Assembly: GCF_018476645.1 (NCBI RefSeq)
Contig: NZ_JAHCTB010000004.1
Location: 62,001 to 126,000 of the forward strand
Reading direction: 5' to 3'
DNA from: Aequorivita echinoideorum
GTDB taxonomy: Bacteria > Bacteroidota > Bacteroidia > Flavobacteriales > Flavobacteriaceae
Length of the DNA stretch: 64,000 nt
Shown: positions 1 to 8,326 of the stretch, in pieces
How the letters are laid out: each line of letters begins with the position of its first letter
How positions within the stretch are numbered: the first letter of the stretch is position 1
The notes under the pieces: model-generated
What the model was told of the DNA's origin: nothing
Seen by the model: the letters and a program-made list of their open reading frames with translations, nothing else
Database searches by the model: none
Made by a program: the position numbers and the translations under genes

Positions 1-250
1 GTTCCATTAAATTTACGGTGAAAATGCCGCCGATAATTCCGGCAGAAATGGCAACTATAAGATTTGCGGTAAAAGCCGAATGAAAATCATAAGCCGAACT
101 AAGCACGCCGTTGCTTTTAAGCGTGATAAACTCGTAAAAGAACATGATGTTGCTAATAATTGTCCACGCAACCAAAATCCAAAAGGCCCTTCTGGCATAA
201 AACCAGATTTGCCGGCTGTTGTATCGTTCAAAATTAGGTTTTATGGCCAT
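1..250 (-). CDS. Membrane protein, N-terminal part only
   Basis: The minus strand is open from an ATG at 250 to the window edge (83 codons). It starts MAIKPNFERYNSRQIWFYAR, followed by a hydrophobic stretch (FWILVAWTIISNIMFFYEF) and a second one (FTANLIVAISAGIIGGIFTVN), so at least two membrane helices lie close to the N-terminus. The ATG shares one base with the TAA of the upstream DUF1801/YdeI gene (TAATG), which suggests translational coupling. The layout, a short basic N-terminus and then closely spaced helices, resembles membrane-anchored class III adenylate cyclases of this phylum, but the catalytic part lies outside the window, so this is only a guess. I do not assign a function. Confidence 0.6.
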   Translation of the reverse strand, partial: MAIKPNFERYNSRQIWFYARRAFWILVAWTIISNIMFFYEFITLKSNGVLSSAYDFHSAFTANLIVAISAGIIGGIFTVNLME

Positions 251-870
251 TACGCTTTTTTATATTTATCGTGAAGACCTTTTTTCTCCATTATAAGCGG
301 AAGTATTTTTGCCAATCGTCGTATTTTGGTGCTTTCCTGTTTTGCTTCCGCAATATATTCTGAATATTCGCGGCGGCAACTGGGAGCTAAGGCCTGGAAA
401 TTTTTTTGGAGCAATTTATCTTTTTCAAGCGCCTCCCGTAAAAGCTGAGGTATTTCAATTGGCTTTTTCGCCGTTTTTTTCAATTCTTTGCCGGCTTTGG
501 TATTTTCAATTGCTTCATTAATATATTCTGCGACCAAATTTTCATCAATTTCATCCTCTTTTGTAAAGCGCCACTGCCGCAACGCTTTTGTCACACCTTC
601 TTGCGCATTCACCAATTTTTCCTTTTTATCCTGTAAAAAAACGCCTTGATGAAACCAGAGCGCTATGTGGTTTTTGAAATCTGAAATGGCCGCGACCATT
701 TTCCCTTTATAGGTATATGTGGGCTTGCCCCATTTCACTTCTTCCTTGAGTTCGGTTTTTTTGAATATTTCGCGCAGTTGCGTTAGCTTGGTTTTCCATT
801 GCGTTTGCTTTTCAAGAAAGGCATCCACTTTATCGGAATCGGTCATGGCTTTTTGTTTCGAAGATACCAT
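250..870 (-). CDS. DUF1801 / YdeI-OmdA family protein
   Basis: The 206-residue soluble protein has two parts. Residues ~10-115 match the DUF1801 (YdhG-like) fold, with the typical VKWGKPTYTYKGKMVAAISDFKNHIALWF core. Residues ~140-206 match the OmdA/YdeI C-terminal helical domain (LREALEKDKLLQKNFQALAPSCRREYSEYIAEAKQ... type). Proteins with this two-part layout are common in Bacteroidota; their biochemical role is not established, although YdeI was linked to stress and polymyxin tolerance in enterobacteria. The start could also be Met9 (MTDSDK), which fits the domain better than the basic MVSSKQKA leader. The gene is followed by the membrane-protein gene with a one-base overlap. Confidence 0.8.
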   Translation of the reverse strand: MVSSKQKAMTDSDKVDAFLEKQTQWKTKLTQLREIFKKTELKEEVKWGKPTYTYKGKMVAAISDFKNHIALWFHQGVFLQDKKEKLVNAQEGVTKALRQWRFTKEDEIDENLVAEYINEAIENTKAGKELKKTAKKPIEIPQLLREALEKDKLLQKNFQALAPSCRREYSEYIAEAKQESTKIRRLAKILPLIMEKKGLHDKYKKA

Positions 871-1072
871 TTTTGATAGTTTTACATTGCAATAAAAATT
901 ATTAATTGAAATGCTTCATTACGGTTCAGAACTTATTTTTTACAGTTCGGTAAATTCTCTTTTGAATTTTTTAGATTGTAGTGCAATTTTGAAATGTGAA
1001 ATTTAAAAATAGAAATCAGAAAGAATTTTCTAGTTGTAAAATCAATCTATTTTCATCCCAATAAAACCACAA

Positions 1073-2401
1073 ATGAAATTTATAAAAGATATCGGAAAAG
1101 CATTTTTTATAGGCACGCTGGTATTTATAATTATTAGTGTTCTTGAATATATCAATGGATATACCTACTCGAGTGGCAAGCAATTGCTTATTGCTTTTCT
1201 CTACAACCAATTATATTCCGTAGTGTTGTATTTGGTGAATGCGCATTATTTCGGTTTTTTATTGAAGCAATTTCCGAACTCCGTTTTTAAGGTCAAAAAT
1301 CTTGTGAAGGGACTTGTTGGCGGAATCATCATTACCGTTTTAAGTTTATTTTTATTACGAATCTTCACCGAATTAGCTATAAAGGGAAGGACTTTTACTG
1401 AATTCATTACCTACGAAAATATCCGCTTCTATTACATTTCGTTTATAATTTCAATTGTTGTCACCTCTATTTTTTATGCCGTCTATTACTACCGAAACAA
1501 ACAGGAAAAACGTGTTACGGAGCAAAAAATAATAGCAGGAACGGCTTCCGCAAAATTTGATGCGCTTAAAAATCAGTTGGATCCTCATTTTCTTTTCAAT
1601 AGTTTAAATGTTTTGACAAGCTTGATTGAGGAAAATCCGCGGGCAGCCACACGTTTTACTACTTCACTATCCAAAGTTTACCGTTATGTTTTGGAACAGA
1701 AAAATAAGGAATTGGTGACGCTTGAAGAAGAATTGAATTTTGCGAAATTATATATGTCTCTTTTAGCGGTTCGTTTCGAGGACAGCATCGTTTTTGAGGC
1801 TCCCGAAATTTTGATAGATCCGCAAGCCAAAGTGGTACCGCTTTCGCTTCAGCTCTTGCTTGAAAATGCGGTAAAGCACAATCAGGTGATGCCTTCAAAG
1901 AAACTTCACATAACTATTAGGGAAGAAAATGGCAATCTGGTCGTGGCCAACAATGTGCAACCCAAACAGGTTTTGAGGGAAAGTACGGGGGTTGGGCTTC
2001 GCAACATTCACGATCGTTATAAACTGTTGACGCAGCGTCCCGTTTCAATTCACAAAAATGAAAAAGAATTTATAGTAAGTATTCCAATATTAACCGAAAA
2101 TATACAATTTATGAACACAACAACTGAATTTATTTCTGAAAAGAGATACAAGCTCGCCAAAAAATGGGTAGAACAACTGAAAGGCTTTTACATCCATTTT
2201 GGCGTGTATTTGCTTTGTGTCCCCGGTTTCATTTATTTGAATTTTCTCTCTTCTGCGGGATTTCCGTGGGCAATTTTCCCGATTTTGGGTTGGGGAATGG
2301 GCGTAGCCAGCCACGCATCTGAAACTTTCAACTACAATCCATTCTTCGGAAAAAATTGGGAAGAGCGCAAGATTCGCGAATTGATGGACAAGGAGGAATA
2401 G
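1073..2401 (+). CDS. LytS-type sensor histidine kinase with C-terminal 2TM domain
   Basis: A 442-residue inner-membrane histidine kinase. Four hydrophobic segments lie in residues ~8-138. They are followed by a His_kinase (PF06580-type) box LKNQLDPHFLFNSLNVL, with H172 the probable phospho-acceptor, and an HATPase-like N box (LLLENAVKHN, ~255) and G box (GVGLRNIHDRY). The last ~90 residues form a 2TM domain (KRYKLAKKWVEQLKGFYIHF ... NYNPFFGKNWEERKIRELM). The two downstream genes encode the same 2TM domain alone, and the LytTR regulator at 3177 is the obvious partner. The four genes are closely spaced and look like one operon. The signal is unknown. Confidence 0.9.
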   Translation: MKFIKDIGKAFFIGTLVFIIISVLEYINGYTYSSGKQLLIAFLYNQLYSVVLYLVNAHYFGFLLKQFPNSVFKVKNLVKGLVGGIIITVLSLFLLRIFTELAIKGRTFTEFITYENIRFYYISFIISIVVTSIFYAVYYYRNKQEKRVTEQKIIAGTASAKFDALKNQLDPHFLFNSLNVLTSLIEENPRAATRFTTSLSKVYRYVLEQKNKELVTLEEELNFAKLYMSLLAVRFEDSIVFEAPEILIDPQAKVVPLSLQLLLENAVKHNQVMPSKKLHITIREENGNLVVANNVQPKQVLRESTGVGLRNIHDRYKLLTQRPVSIHKNEKEFIVSIPILTENIQFMNTTTEFISEKRYKLAKKWVEQLKGFYIHFGVYLLCVPGFIYLNFLSSAGFPWAIFPILGWGMGVASHASETFNYNPFFGKNWEERKIRELMDKEE

Positions 2402-2497
2402 TTACAATTCAGCCCCGTTTATCAACGGTTGGGTAGGTTTTTATTTCCTTCCAAAAAAATTGATAGTACTTTTAAAGTATAATTAAAAACCAAAATT

Positions 2498-2806
2498 ATG
2501 GAACCAAATACAAAGGACAGCAAATATTTTAAAGCGAAGCAACGCGTTGCCGAAATTAATAAATTTTACAGTAGCTTGATGTTTTACATCATTTTCATTG
2601 CGGCGCTGGCAGCCCTTAATTATTATACAAATGAGTGGCGTTATCCTTGGTTTTTGTGGGCGGCTTTTGGTTGGGGAATTGGCATTGTTTTTAAAGCCTT
2701 AAAAGTTTTTGAATGGACTCCATTTTTCGGAAGGGATTGGGAGGAGCGCAAACTTCAAAAATATATGCAGGAAGAGGAAAACCGAAATAATCCAACACGA
2801 TTTTAA
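2498..2806 (+). CDS. 2TM domain protein
   Basis: A 102-residue protein made almost entirely of one 2TM domain. It has an amphipathic N-terminus (KYFKAKQRVAEINKFY), two membrane helices (LMFYIIFIAALAALNYY and WFLWAAFGWGIGIVFKAL) and the ending EWTPFFGRDWEERKLQKYM. This ending closely matches the C-terminus of the upstream kinase (FGKNWEERKIRELM). Such small proteins are usually found beside LytS/LytTR pairs in Flavobacteriia. A role as an accessory or modulator of the kinase is inference from context; no activity is known. Confidence 0.85.
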   Translation: MEPNTKDSKYFKAKQRVAEINKFYSSLMFYIIFIAALAALNYYTNEWRYPWFLWAAFGWGIGIVFKALKVFEWTPFFGRDWEERKLQKYMQEEENRNNPTRF

Positions 2807-2807
2807 T

Positions 2808-3125
2808 ATGGAAACTATGGACTATCCCAAAAATAAAGCCTATTTAGAGGCTAGAAAGAAACTGGAGGCATTGAAAGGTTTTTACAACCATTTGGCAGTT
2901 TATATTGTTGTTAATCTCGCCATAATCCTTGTTTCTGCCAATGTTTTTAATTCAAAAGCAGTTGATTTATTTCATTGGACCAATTATATCACGGCCTTTT
3001 TCTGGGGATTTGGATTGGTATCTCACGGACTTTACGTTTTATTTTTTCTAAATTCAAAAAACAATTTTCTGAAACGCTGGGAAGATCGAAAAATCCGGGA
3101 ATTTTTGGAAAAGGATAATTTTTAG
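2808..3125 (+). CDS. 2TM domain protein, second copy
   Basis: A 105-residue 2TM protein: N-terminal helix (AYLEARKKLEALKGFYNHL), two membrane segments (VYIVVNLAIILVSANVF and ITAFFWGFGLVSHGLYVLFF) and the ending NFLKRWEDRKIREFLEKD. The reading frame is open upstream to 2709, but I choose the ATG at 2808, one base after the stop of the preceding gene, because the upstream part only re-reads that gene in another frame and the domain begins here. With the kinase C-terminus and the gene at 2498, it forms a run of three 2TM domains. Confidence 0.85.
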   Translation: METMDYPKNKAYLEARKKLEALKGFYNHLAVYIVVNLAIILVSANVFNSKAVDLFHWTNYITAFFWGFGLVSHGLYVLFFLNSKNNFLKRWEDRKIREFLEKDNF

Positions 3126-3176
3126 ATATAAATCATTTCAGAAAAAATAAAATTCAAAACCTGAACGCGCCACAAA

Positions 3177-3932
3177 ATGAATGTAATAATTATTGAAGAC
3201 GAAAAACCATCTGCTCGACATTTGCAACGAATGCTTGAAAAACTTGATGTTGCCGTTAACCAAATGCTTCACAGCGTTGAGGAATCCGTGCAATGGTTTA
3301 CAGAAAACGCGCACCCAGATTTAATTTTTCTGGATATTCAATTGAGTGACGGGTTATCCTTTGAAATTTTTGAAAAAGTATCTATTAAAAGTCCCATAAT
3401 TTTCACAACAGCATTTGATGAATATGCGCTGCAGGCGTTTAAATTGAATAGTATTGATTATTTGCTGAAACCAATTGATGAGGATGAATTAACTGCCGCC
3501 GTAAAAAAATATCGAAGTCTAAAACCGCAGGCACAAGCTGTACAATTCAATTTTGAGGATATCAAAAAATTACTCGTCAATCCGGTGGAACGCGAGTATA
3601 AAAAACGATTTACAACAAAAATAGGCCAGCACATAAAAATAATCTCAGCAGATGAAATTGAATGTTTTTATTCTGAAAATAAAGGAACCTACGCCCACAC
3701 TGTCGATGGCCGTGATTATCTGCTCGAAACAACCTTGGAACAGCTGGAAACCGAACTTTCTCCGGAAAAGTTTTTCAGGATTAGCCGTAAATTCTTTATA
3801 AATATTGATGCCATAAAGGATATTATTTCCTACACCAATTCCCGACTTCAGTTGAAACTCAATAGTTTTAGTGGGCAGGAAGTTATCGTGGCGCGTGAAA
3901 AAGTGAAGGATTTTAAACTTTGGCTAGAGTAA
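3177..3932 (+). CDS. LytTR-family response regulator
   Basis: A 251-residue response regulator. The receiver domain spans residues 1-~115, with acidic pocket EDE (7-9), phospho-acceptor D53 in LIFLDIQLSDG, Thr in FTTAFDEYAL and Lys in YLLKPIDED. The LytTR DNA-binding domain covers ~140-250 (FTTKIGQHIKIISADEIECFYSENKGTYAHT ... FFRISRKFFINIDAI). It is the cognate regulator of the LytS-type kinase at 1073, in the same orientation and separated only by the two 2TM genes. LytTR regulators bind paired short direct repeats; I did not identify such sites here. Confidence 0.92.
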   Translation: MNVIIIEDEKPSARHLQRMLEKLDVAVNQMLHSVEESVQWFTENAHPDLIFLDIQLSDGLSFEIFEKVSIKSPIIFTTAFDEYALQAFKLNSIDYLLKPIDEDELTAAVKKYRSLKPQAQAVQFNFEDIKKLLVNPVEREYKKRFTTKIGQHIKIISADEIECFYSENKGTYAHTVDGRDYLLETTLEQLETELSPEKFFRISRKFFINIDAIKDIISYTNSRLQLKLNSFSGQEVIVAREKVKDFKLWLE

Positions 3933-3952
3933 TTCAGAATTTATTTTATGTA

Positions 3953-5152
3953 TTAAATTCTATTATCGTGAAAACTGGATGGCAAAAGTTTTGGGATAAA
4001 TTTTACAAGCAAGGGCAAAAGCACGCTCCCGCCAGGTAACAGGAAAATAGTGAGGCTGGGAATGCTCTTGCAAATATCCAAAAGTTGTTCCTTTACCTTA
4101 CTTTTTTCAGCTGTAGTAAGATCACGTTTGGTAGATTGCCGCAGTAATATTACAAGTTCGCCACTTTCCTCAAGCTCTCTTGCCAATCTATCCTTGTTCC
4201 GGATAATCAATAATTTTACGGTGGCGGATGACTGCTTATAAAATTGTTTTACGGGATGCGAATATTCAAAAAGATGCAGTTTTTCAGTATGCTTTTCTGA
4301 AAAATGCTTCAACTGAAGCAAACTTTCCTGAAGCGAAATTTCTGGAATTTCAAGCGTGTCGTTTAATTTTTTCAAGAACTGATATTCGTTTTCGTCCAAT
4401 TTTAAATCTTCCCAAATAGTAAGACAGCACAAATCCTGAATGTATTTTTTTTCCAAAATTGCGTCGGCACCTATATAATTCAGGGATTTCAAAAAAGCAA
4501 TATCATTACTTTCGGTATAAGCATTCCAATATTCCGAAGAAGATTCAAAAAGATCAATCAACAATTTATCGTACTTGTTTTTTTTGAATTTTGATTTTAG
4601 TGTAAAAAAGCAAGCAGTTAGCACAGCTTTTTCAATTTCCTTATAATATTCCTTCGCTGAATCCGGTTTCCGCAACCAATATCGAAAGGTAAGCACATCC
4701 AGAAAAAGAAGTGCGTACGTTAATAGTGAAATGGTGTTTTTCTTTAGTAAGGTATTCGCTTCCTGTAACCGCGCCGCCAGAATATTTTCAAGATTGTTTG
4801 ATGGACTTTGGGTTAGCGACAATTTCTGAAAAAAGCCTGTTTTTCCCTTTTCCAATTGTTTATAGAAGGATAGAATTGTTTTTACGGCATCATCAAAAGA
4901 ATTTTCATTGTGCGCCTGAAAATATTGAAATAACAAGCAGTGAAAAAGATTCACTTTTGTAAATTCCTCCCGCGTTAGTTTAAGATTGCTCAAGCTTTCC
5001 TGCGGAAGTGCGGCTTCGGAAAGTCCATAAACAAACCCGATTCTTTTAAGGTCTTGATAGAATTCTGCCTCAGTTCCAAAATTTTCAATAAGCACAACTT
5101 TATCGAACCTATTCAGAAATTTTTGGATCCAGTCTGGCGCAGAAGGGTTCAT
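3953..5152 (-). CDS. LETM1-related protein
   Basis: A 399-residue, largely helical protein without a signal peptide. The last ~60 residues (STKRDLTTAEKSKVKEQLLDICKSIPSLTIFLLPGGSVLLPLLVKFIPKLLPSSF) carry the conserved LPGGS-LLPLL-KF-PKLLPS signature of the LETM1-like domain. In Flavobacteriaceae such proteins are annotated as LETM1-related and sometimes linked to biofilm; I know of no defined biochemical activity. The N-terminal ~330 residues are charged helices with no recognised domain. The gene is convergent with the LytTR regulator (20-bp gap) and divergent from the DUF4331 genes. Confidence 0.75.
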   Translation of the reverse strand: MNPSAPDWIQKFLNRFDKVVLIENFGTEAEFYQDLKRIGFVYGLSEAALPQESLSNLKLTREEFTKVNLFHCLLFQYFQAHNENSFDDAVKTILSFYKQLEKGKTGFFQKLSLTQSPSNNLENILAARLQEANTLLKKNTISLLTYALLFLDVLTFRYWLRKPDSAKEYYKEIEKAVLTACFFTLKSKFKKNKYDKLLIDLFESSSEYWNAYTESNDIAFLKSLNYIGADAILEKKYIQDLCCLTIWEDLKLDENEYQFLKKLNDTLEIPEISLQESLLQLKHFSEKHTEKLHLFEYSHPVKQFYKQSSATVKLLIIRNKDRLARELEESGELVILLRQSTKRDLTTAEKSKVKEQLLDICKSIPSLTIFLLPGGSVLLPLLVKFIPKLLPSSFHDNRI

Positions 5153-5195
5153 AATTTAATTATCATTATTTTTACGACTTTCAAAGGGAGAACGT

Positions 5196-5203
5196 TACCT
5201 TCG
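5196..5203 (+). promoter_or_regulatory. Possible -7 element for the DUF4331 genes
   Basis: TACCTTCG is one base off the Bacteroidota -7 consensus TAnnTTTG and lies 77 bases before the ATG at 5281, in the divergent gap. No clear -33 TTTG was found at the expected distance. This is inference from motif and position only. Confidence 0.35.
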
Positions 5204-5280
5204 CAAAAATTTACAGACACTTTTTTAGTAATATGTACGTTTTCCAAGTATCCTAAAATTTGAGGGTAAAATTATAAAAT

Positions 5281-5988
5281 ATGAAATTGAATACTATGAA
5301 AAGACCAAAACTTTTTGGCACCGTTGCGGCGCTTGCAATCGCAGCGATTTCGGTGTTTTTTATTTCCGCTGACCATCTTGATGGCCCCGGAGTTTCTGGA
5401 ACATCATCAGATATTGCGGATTTTTATGCATTTCAATCTCCAGACCCCAATAATTTTGTTTTCGTTGCAAACCTTCAGGGAATTTTATCACCCGGAAGAA
5501 CCACGGAGCAAGCTATTTTTGATGAAAATGTTTTGACAGAATTCAATATAGATGTTGACAATGACTTACTTGAAGATTTTGTAATACAAGCAATACCGAG
5601 CGGGGATTATATGTACTTTTTTGGTCCCGCTGCGCCGGTACAGGATCAAAACCGAAGCCAACTTTTAAGTTCCATTGCCCGGGACAGTGTTTTGATAAGC
5701 TCTGTGACGGATGTTCAAATTGCTGAAGTCAATGGCAAAAAATTTTTTGCAGGCCCACGGGACGACCCCTATTTTTTTGATTTGAATCAATTCAATGAAG
5801 TTATAAACAATGAAGATTCTGAAGGATTTGATAATCCCGGCACTGATAGATACGCCGGTCTCAATGTGTTAAGCATTGTGGTAGAATTCCCAAAATCATT
5901 ATTGCCCAGCGGAACAGTTGGTGTAAATCCGTTTGCTCCAGATAGACCAATATATAATGTTTGGGTTGAAACAAAAAGGAGAAGATAA
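5281..5988 (+). CDS. DUF4331 family exported protein
   Basis: A 235-residue protein with an N-terminal signal or anchor (PKLFGTVAALAIAAISVFFISA) followed directly by ADHLDGPGVSGTSSDIADFYAFQSPDPNNFVFVANL, the hallmark start of DUF4331. The family is exported in Bacteroidota; its function is unknown. The end (FPKSLLPSGTVGVNPFAPDRPIYNVWVETKRRR) is also DUF4331-like, but the protein is shorter than full-length family members, and a second, complementary DUF4331-like protein follows 17 bases downstream. Met6 is an alternative start that would give a tighter signal peptide. Confidence 0.8.
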   Translation: MKLNTMKRPKLFGTVAALAIAAISVFFISADHLDGPGVSGTSSDIADFYAFQSPDPNNFVFVANLQGILSPGRTTEQAIFDENVLTEFNIDVDNDLLEDFVIQAIPSGDYMYFFGPAAPVQDQNRSQLLSSIARDSVLISSVTDVQIAEVNGKKFFAGPRDDPYFFDLNQFNEVINNEDSEGFDNPGTDRYAGLNVLSIVVEFPKSLLPSGTVGVNPFAPDRPIYNVWVETKRRR

Positions 5989-6005
5989 TTTTAGAAGAAA
6001 TAAAA

Positions 6006-6644
6006 ATGAAAAACAATAGATATAAATTTCTTTTTGCAGCAGTATTGATTTCAGTCTTTTTAGTTCAATGTGACGACGATGAAAATGGAAACGTGATTTT
6101 CCAGGAAACCTGCTCCGATGGGATTCAAAATGCCCAAGAAGAGGGAATCGATTGCGGTGGACCGGCCTGCGAGCCTTGCGGAGAATTTTTGGATTTGAGC
6201 GGAATATTCGTGCAGGAAGATCAAGCAGGAAGACCCGAAATAAATTCAATTTTCGGGAGCGATGGATTCCGGGATGATTTCAATACAACGGTTCCGTCAC
6301 AAATGGGATTTTTCTATAAAGATAGATTTCAGTCAAAATTATTAATGGATATAAATCCAGATTATACTACCAATGTTTTGGCATATAATCCTGAGGAATT
6401 TGCCACTTTTCTATCCACAGATGTGCTTTGGTTAGCTGAAACTGGGGAAACCAGCTATTATGATGGAACCAATATTTTGACAGGGCGTTCTTTAGAAGAT
6501 GATGTAGTAGATGCCACATTGTTATTTATTTTTGGCGGTGCGGATGGTACTGAAAATCCAGAATTTACAAGTGATAATGTTCCTGCTAATGACAAACCGT
6601 TCAGCCCATCATTTCCTTATTTAGCTGAACCATTTCAAGAATAA
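6006..6644 (+). CDS. Lipoprotein with a DUF4331-like C-terminal part
   Basis: A 212-residue lipoprotein. The signal peptide (FLFAAVLISVFLVQC) ends in a lipobox-type Cys, followed by the acidic run DDDENG. Next comes the Cys-rich motif CSDGIQNAQEEGIDCGGPAC, which is recurrent near the N-terminus of Bacteroidota surface lipoproteins. The rest resembles the C-terminal portion of DUF4331 (FLSTDVLWLAETGETSYYDGTNILTGRSLEDDVVDATLLFIFGGADG). It probably works with the preceding protein at the cell surface. It is the last gene of the pair and is followed by a strong terminator at 6789. Confidence 0.75.
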   Translation: MKNNRYKFLFAAVLISVFLVQCDDDENGNVIFQETCSDGIQNAQEEGIDCGGPACEPCGEFLDLSGIFVQEDQAGRPEINSIFGSDGFRDDFNTTVPSQMGFFYKDRFQSKLLMDINPDYTTNVLAYNPEEFATFLSTDVLWLAETGETSYYDGTNILTGRSLEDDVVDATLLFIFGGADGTENPEFTSDNVPANDKPFSPSFPYLAEPFQE

Positions 6645-6788
6645 AATTTTCAGAAAAAAAATTACTATTCTGAAAACCAAACATTCAGTTATTTCGTAAA
6701 TGTAATTGAGGTTGGTTATCTATCAGTCGTGATAGATGTTCATAGACCGGACAACACCGGTTTTTCAGAGTTTTTTTGTTAGTTGAAG

Positions 6789-6812
6789 CGCCCACGAGAG
6801 TGGGCGTTTTTT
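6789..6812 (+). terminator. Rho-independent terminator after the DUF4331 pair
   Basis: A perfect 7-bp stem, CGCCCAC and GTGGGCG, with a GAGA loop is followed directly by six T. It lies about 145 bases after the stop at 6644 in the right orientation. Confidence 0.85.
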
Positions 6813-6820
6813 ATTGTATA

Positions 6821-6851
6821 AAAAAGCCCGCAGTATTACGTGCGGGTTTTT
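6821..6851 (-). terminator. Rho-independent terminator of the sigma/anti-sigma operon
   Basis: AAAAAGCCCGCA and TGCGGGTTTTT form an inverted repeat with an 8-base loop. Read on the minus strand it is a GC stem followed by T's, 20 bases beyond the stop of the anti-sigma gene. With the hairpin at 6789 it gives a back-to-back terminator pair between convergent operons. Confidence 0.8.
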
Positions 6852-6870
6852 AAAAACTGGGAATTATAAT

Positions 6871-7668
6871 TTATAGTGTTTTAACTTGTCCTAAAATGTA
6901 GAGTTGGGTTAGGGTGGGGGTTTCGCTACCACCTTCTGGCTCTAATGTTATCCCAAAAGCTTCCGCTTTTGGAAAATCGGTAAACTTATAAATGCCGCTA
7001 GCCACTTCATTTTGTGCCTCGACCAATCCCATACTGCTTGGTGTCAATGGCTCCATTACAAGCGACCAAACCTGGTATACCTTGCCACGCGGCGCTTCGG
7101 GTAACCCTTTTACATCTATATACGCAATACCGTCATTGTTGTTTAAATATACTTTTGCGAAGGCATCAGGAGCAACAGCTTGGTTGCCCGGCAATGTAAA
7201 GGTTTGATATTCCCTTGACCTCAAAATTTCCAAAACTTCCTCATTTGCGGCTAGTGAAGTTTCAGCTTCATTTAGATTTTCCTTTAGCTCAGAATTTTCA
7301 ATATTGGTAAGTTCAACACTTTTATTTAGATTATTGTTTTGGTTTAGCATCCACATAATTCCACCTATGCACAAGATAGCGGCTGCCCAACCAGTGATTG
7401 CACCCCAATTGGTAGATTTGCTTTCAGAATCTCCAAGGGTTTTTACTTTGTTAATGGAATTGAGAATATAGCTCCACACCATTGCAGAAAGTGTTGGAGC
7501 AACTTTTTCTGCAAGTTCTATAAGCGATTCCTCAATTCTTTCAGTTTCTTTTTTTACTTCCGGGTAAGTTTCTATTGCTTCTTCCACTTCAGCAATTTCT
7601 TCCGCTGGTAACGCACCGCAAAGGTACATTTCAAGCTTGCCTGATTCTATAAGCTCTGCTGCTGTCAT
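6871..7668 (-). CDS. Anti-sigma factor, RskA type
   Basis: A 265-residue, single-pass membrane protein. The N-terminal cytoplasmic part (LIESGKLEMYLCGALPAEEIAEVEEAIETYPEV) is the sigma-binding helix bundle of the anti-sigma-K family. A membrane helix follows at ~88-110 (WGAITGWAAAILCIGGIMWML), then a coiled-coil-like stretch (NSELKENLNEAETSLAANEEVLEIL). The periplasmic RskA domain (YQTFTLPGNQAVAPDAFAKVYLNNNDGIAYIDVKGLP ... GITLEPEGGSETPT) completes it. It lies three bases downstream of the sigma factor gene, its presumed target. Confidence 0.9.
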   Translation of the reverse strand: MTAAELIESGKLEMYLCGALPAEEIAEVEEAIETYPEVKKETERIEESLIELAEKVAPTLSAMVWSYILNSINKVKTLGDSESKSTNWGAITGWAAAILCIGGIMWMLNQNNNLNKSVELTNIENSELKENLNEAETSLAANEEVLEILRSREYQTFTLPGNQAVAPDAFAKVYLNNNDGIAYIDVKGLPEAPRGKVYQVWSLVMEPLTPSSMGLVEAQNEVASGIYKFTDFPKAEAFGITLEPEGGSETPTLTQLYILGQVKTL

Positions 7669-7671
7669 ATT

Positions 7672-8205
7672 TTATCCTAAAACCATTGCACGCAATTCGT
7701 TGATGCAATTTCGGTTTCTTGTTTTTAAAGTTCCTAAAGGGATATCAAGAGTTTTTGATGCTTCAGCCTGTGTAAAACCTTTAAAATATAAAAGGTCTAG
7801 AATTTTTATGCATTTGGGTTTTAAGGCTTCCACAAATTTTTTGATACCTATTGAATTTGTTTTCGTATTCAAGCTATCTGACGATGATATGATATCTACG
7901 AAATTGGACGTGCTTAGGTTTTTTCTAGAATTTTTAAATGATTTTGAACGCGTTTCATCAATAGCGCTATTGCGTGCTATATTTAAAATCCAAGTAAAAA
8001 ATCGGCCTTTATTTATGTTGTAGGATGCAGAATTATTCCAAATTTTTACGAAGACATCTTGAAGCACTTCCTCGGCCGCGCTTTCATCGAGTACGATGCT
8101 GTAAATTATTCCATAAATAGCCTCGCTGTACATGGAATAAATTTTTGAAAATGCTTTTTCGTTGCCCGCTTGCATTTCCAGGATCAAAGCGTTGGGTTGT
8201 TCCAT
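7672..8205 (-). CDS. ECF-type RNA polymerase sigma factor
   Basis: A sigma-70 family ECF factor of 177 residues from the preferred start MEQPNALILEMQAGN. Region 2 includes FSKIYSMYSEAIYGIIYSIV and the WILNIARNSAIDETRSK segment. Region 4 includes ILDLLYFKGFTQAEASKTLDIPLGTLKTRNRNCINEL, the helix-turn-helix that contacts the -35 region. The frame is open to an upstream ATG at 8247, which would add 14 basic residues not expected in the family. With the RskA-type anti-sigma downstream it forms a SigK/RskA-like module; the regulon is unknown. Confidence 0.9.
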   Translation of the reverse strand: MEQPNALILEMQAGNEKAFSKIYSMYSEAIYGIIYSIVLDESAAEEVLQDVFVKIWNNSASYNINKGRFFTWILNIARNSAIDETRSKSFKNSRKNLSTSNFVDIISSSDSLNTKTNSIGIKKFVEALKPKCIKILDLLYFKGFTQAEASKTLDIPLGTLKTRNRNCINELRAMVLG

Positions 8206-8314
8206 AAGAGTTTTTTTGTTGAAGGTAAATTTAATGATTTTAATCAATTATAAATCTTTGCAAAAGCAATCTTTTTATTTTCAATTTGAAAGCGCAGGAA
8301 TTTTTTCTTTTCAA

Positions 8315-8322
8315 TAACTTTG
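8315..8322 (+). promoter_or_regulatory. -7 promoter element for the FMN-reductase/pabB operon
   Basis: TAACTTTG is an exact TAnnTTTG match. It ends four bases before the ATG at 8327, so transcription would begin at or very near the start codon and the message may be leaderless. A TTTG lies at 8285-8288, but its spacing is a little long for a -33 element. Confidence 0.5.
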
Positions 8323-8326
8323 AAAA

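Noticed and set aside
2709-2807. Upstream extension of the second 2TM gene.
   Set aside because: It re-reads the preceding 2TM gene in another frame; the ATG at 2808 starts at the domain boundary.
6006-6249. Minus-strand frame 5899-6249.
   Set aside because: It is antisense to two well-supported exported-protein genes and has no recognisable domain.
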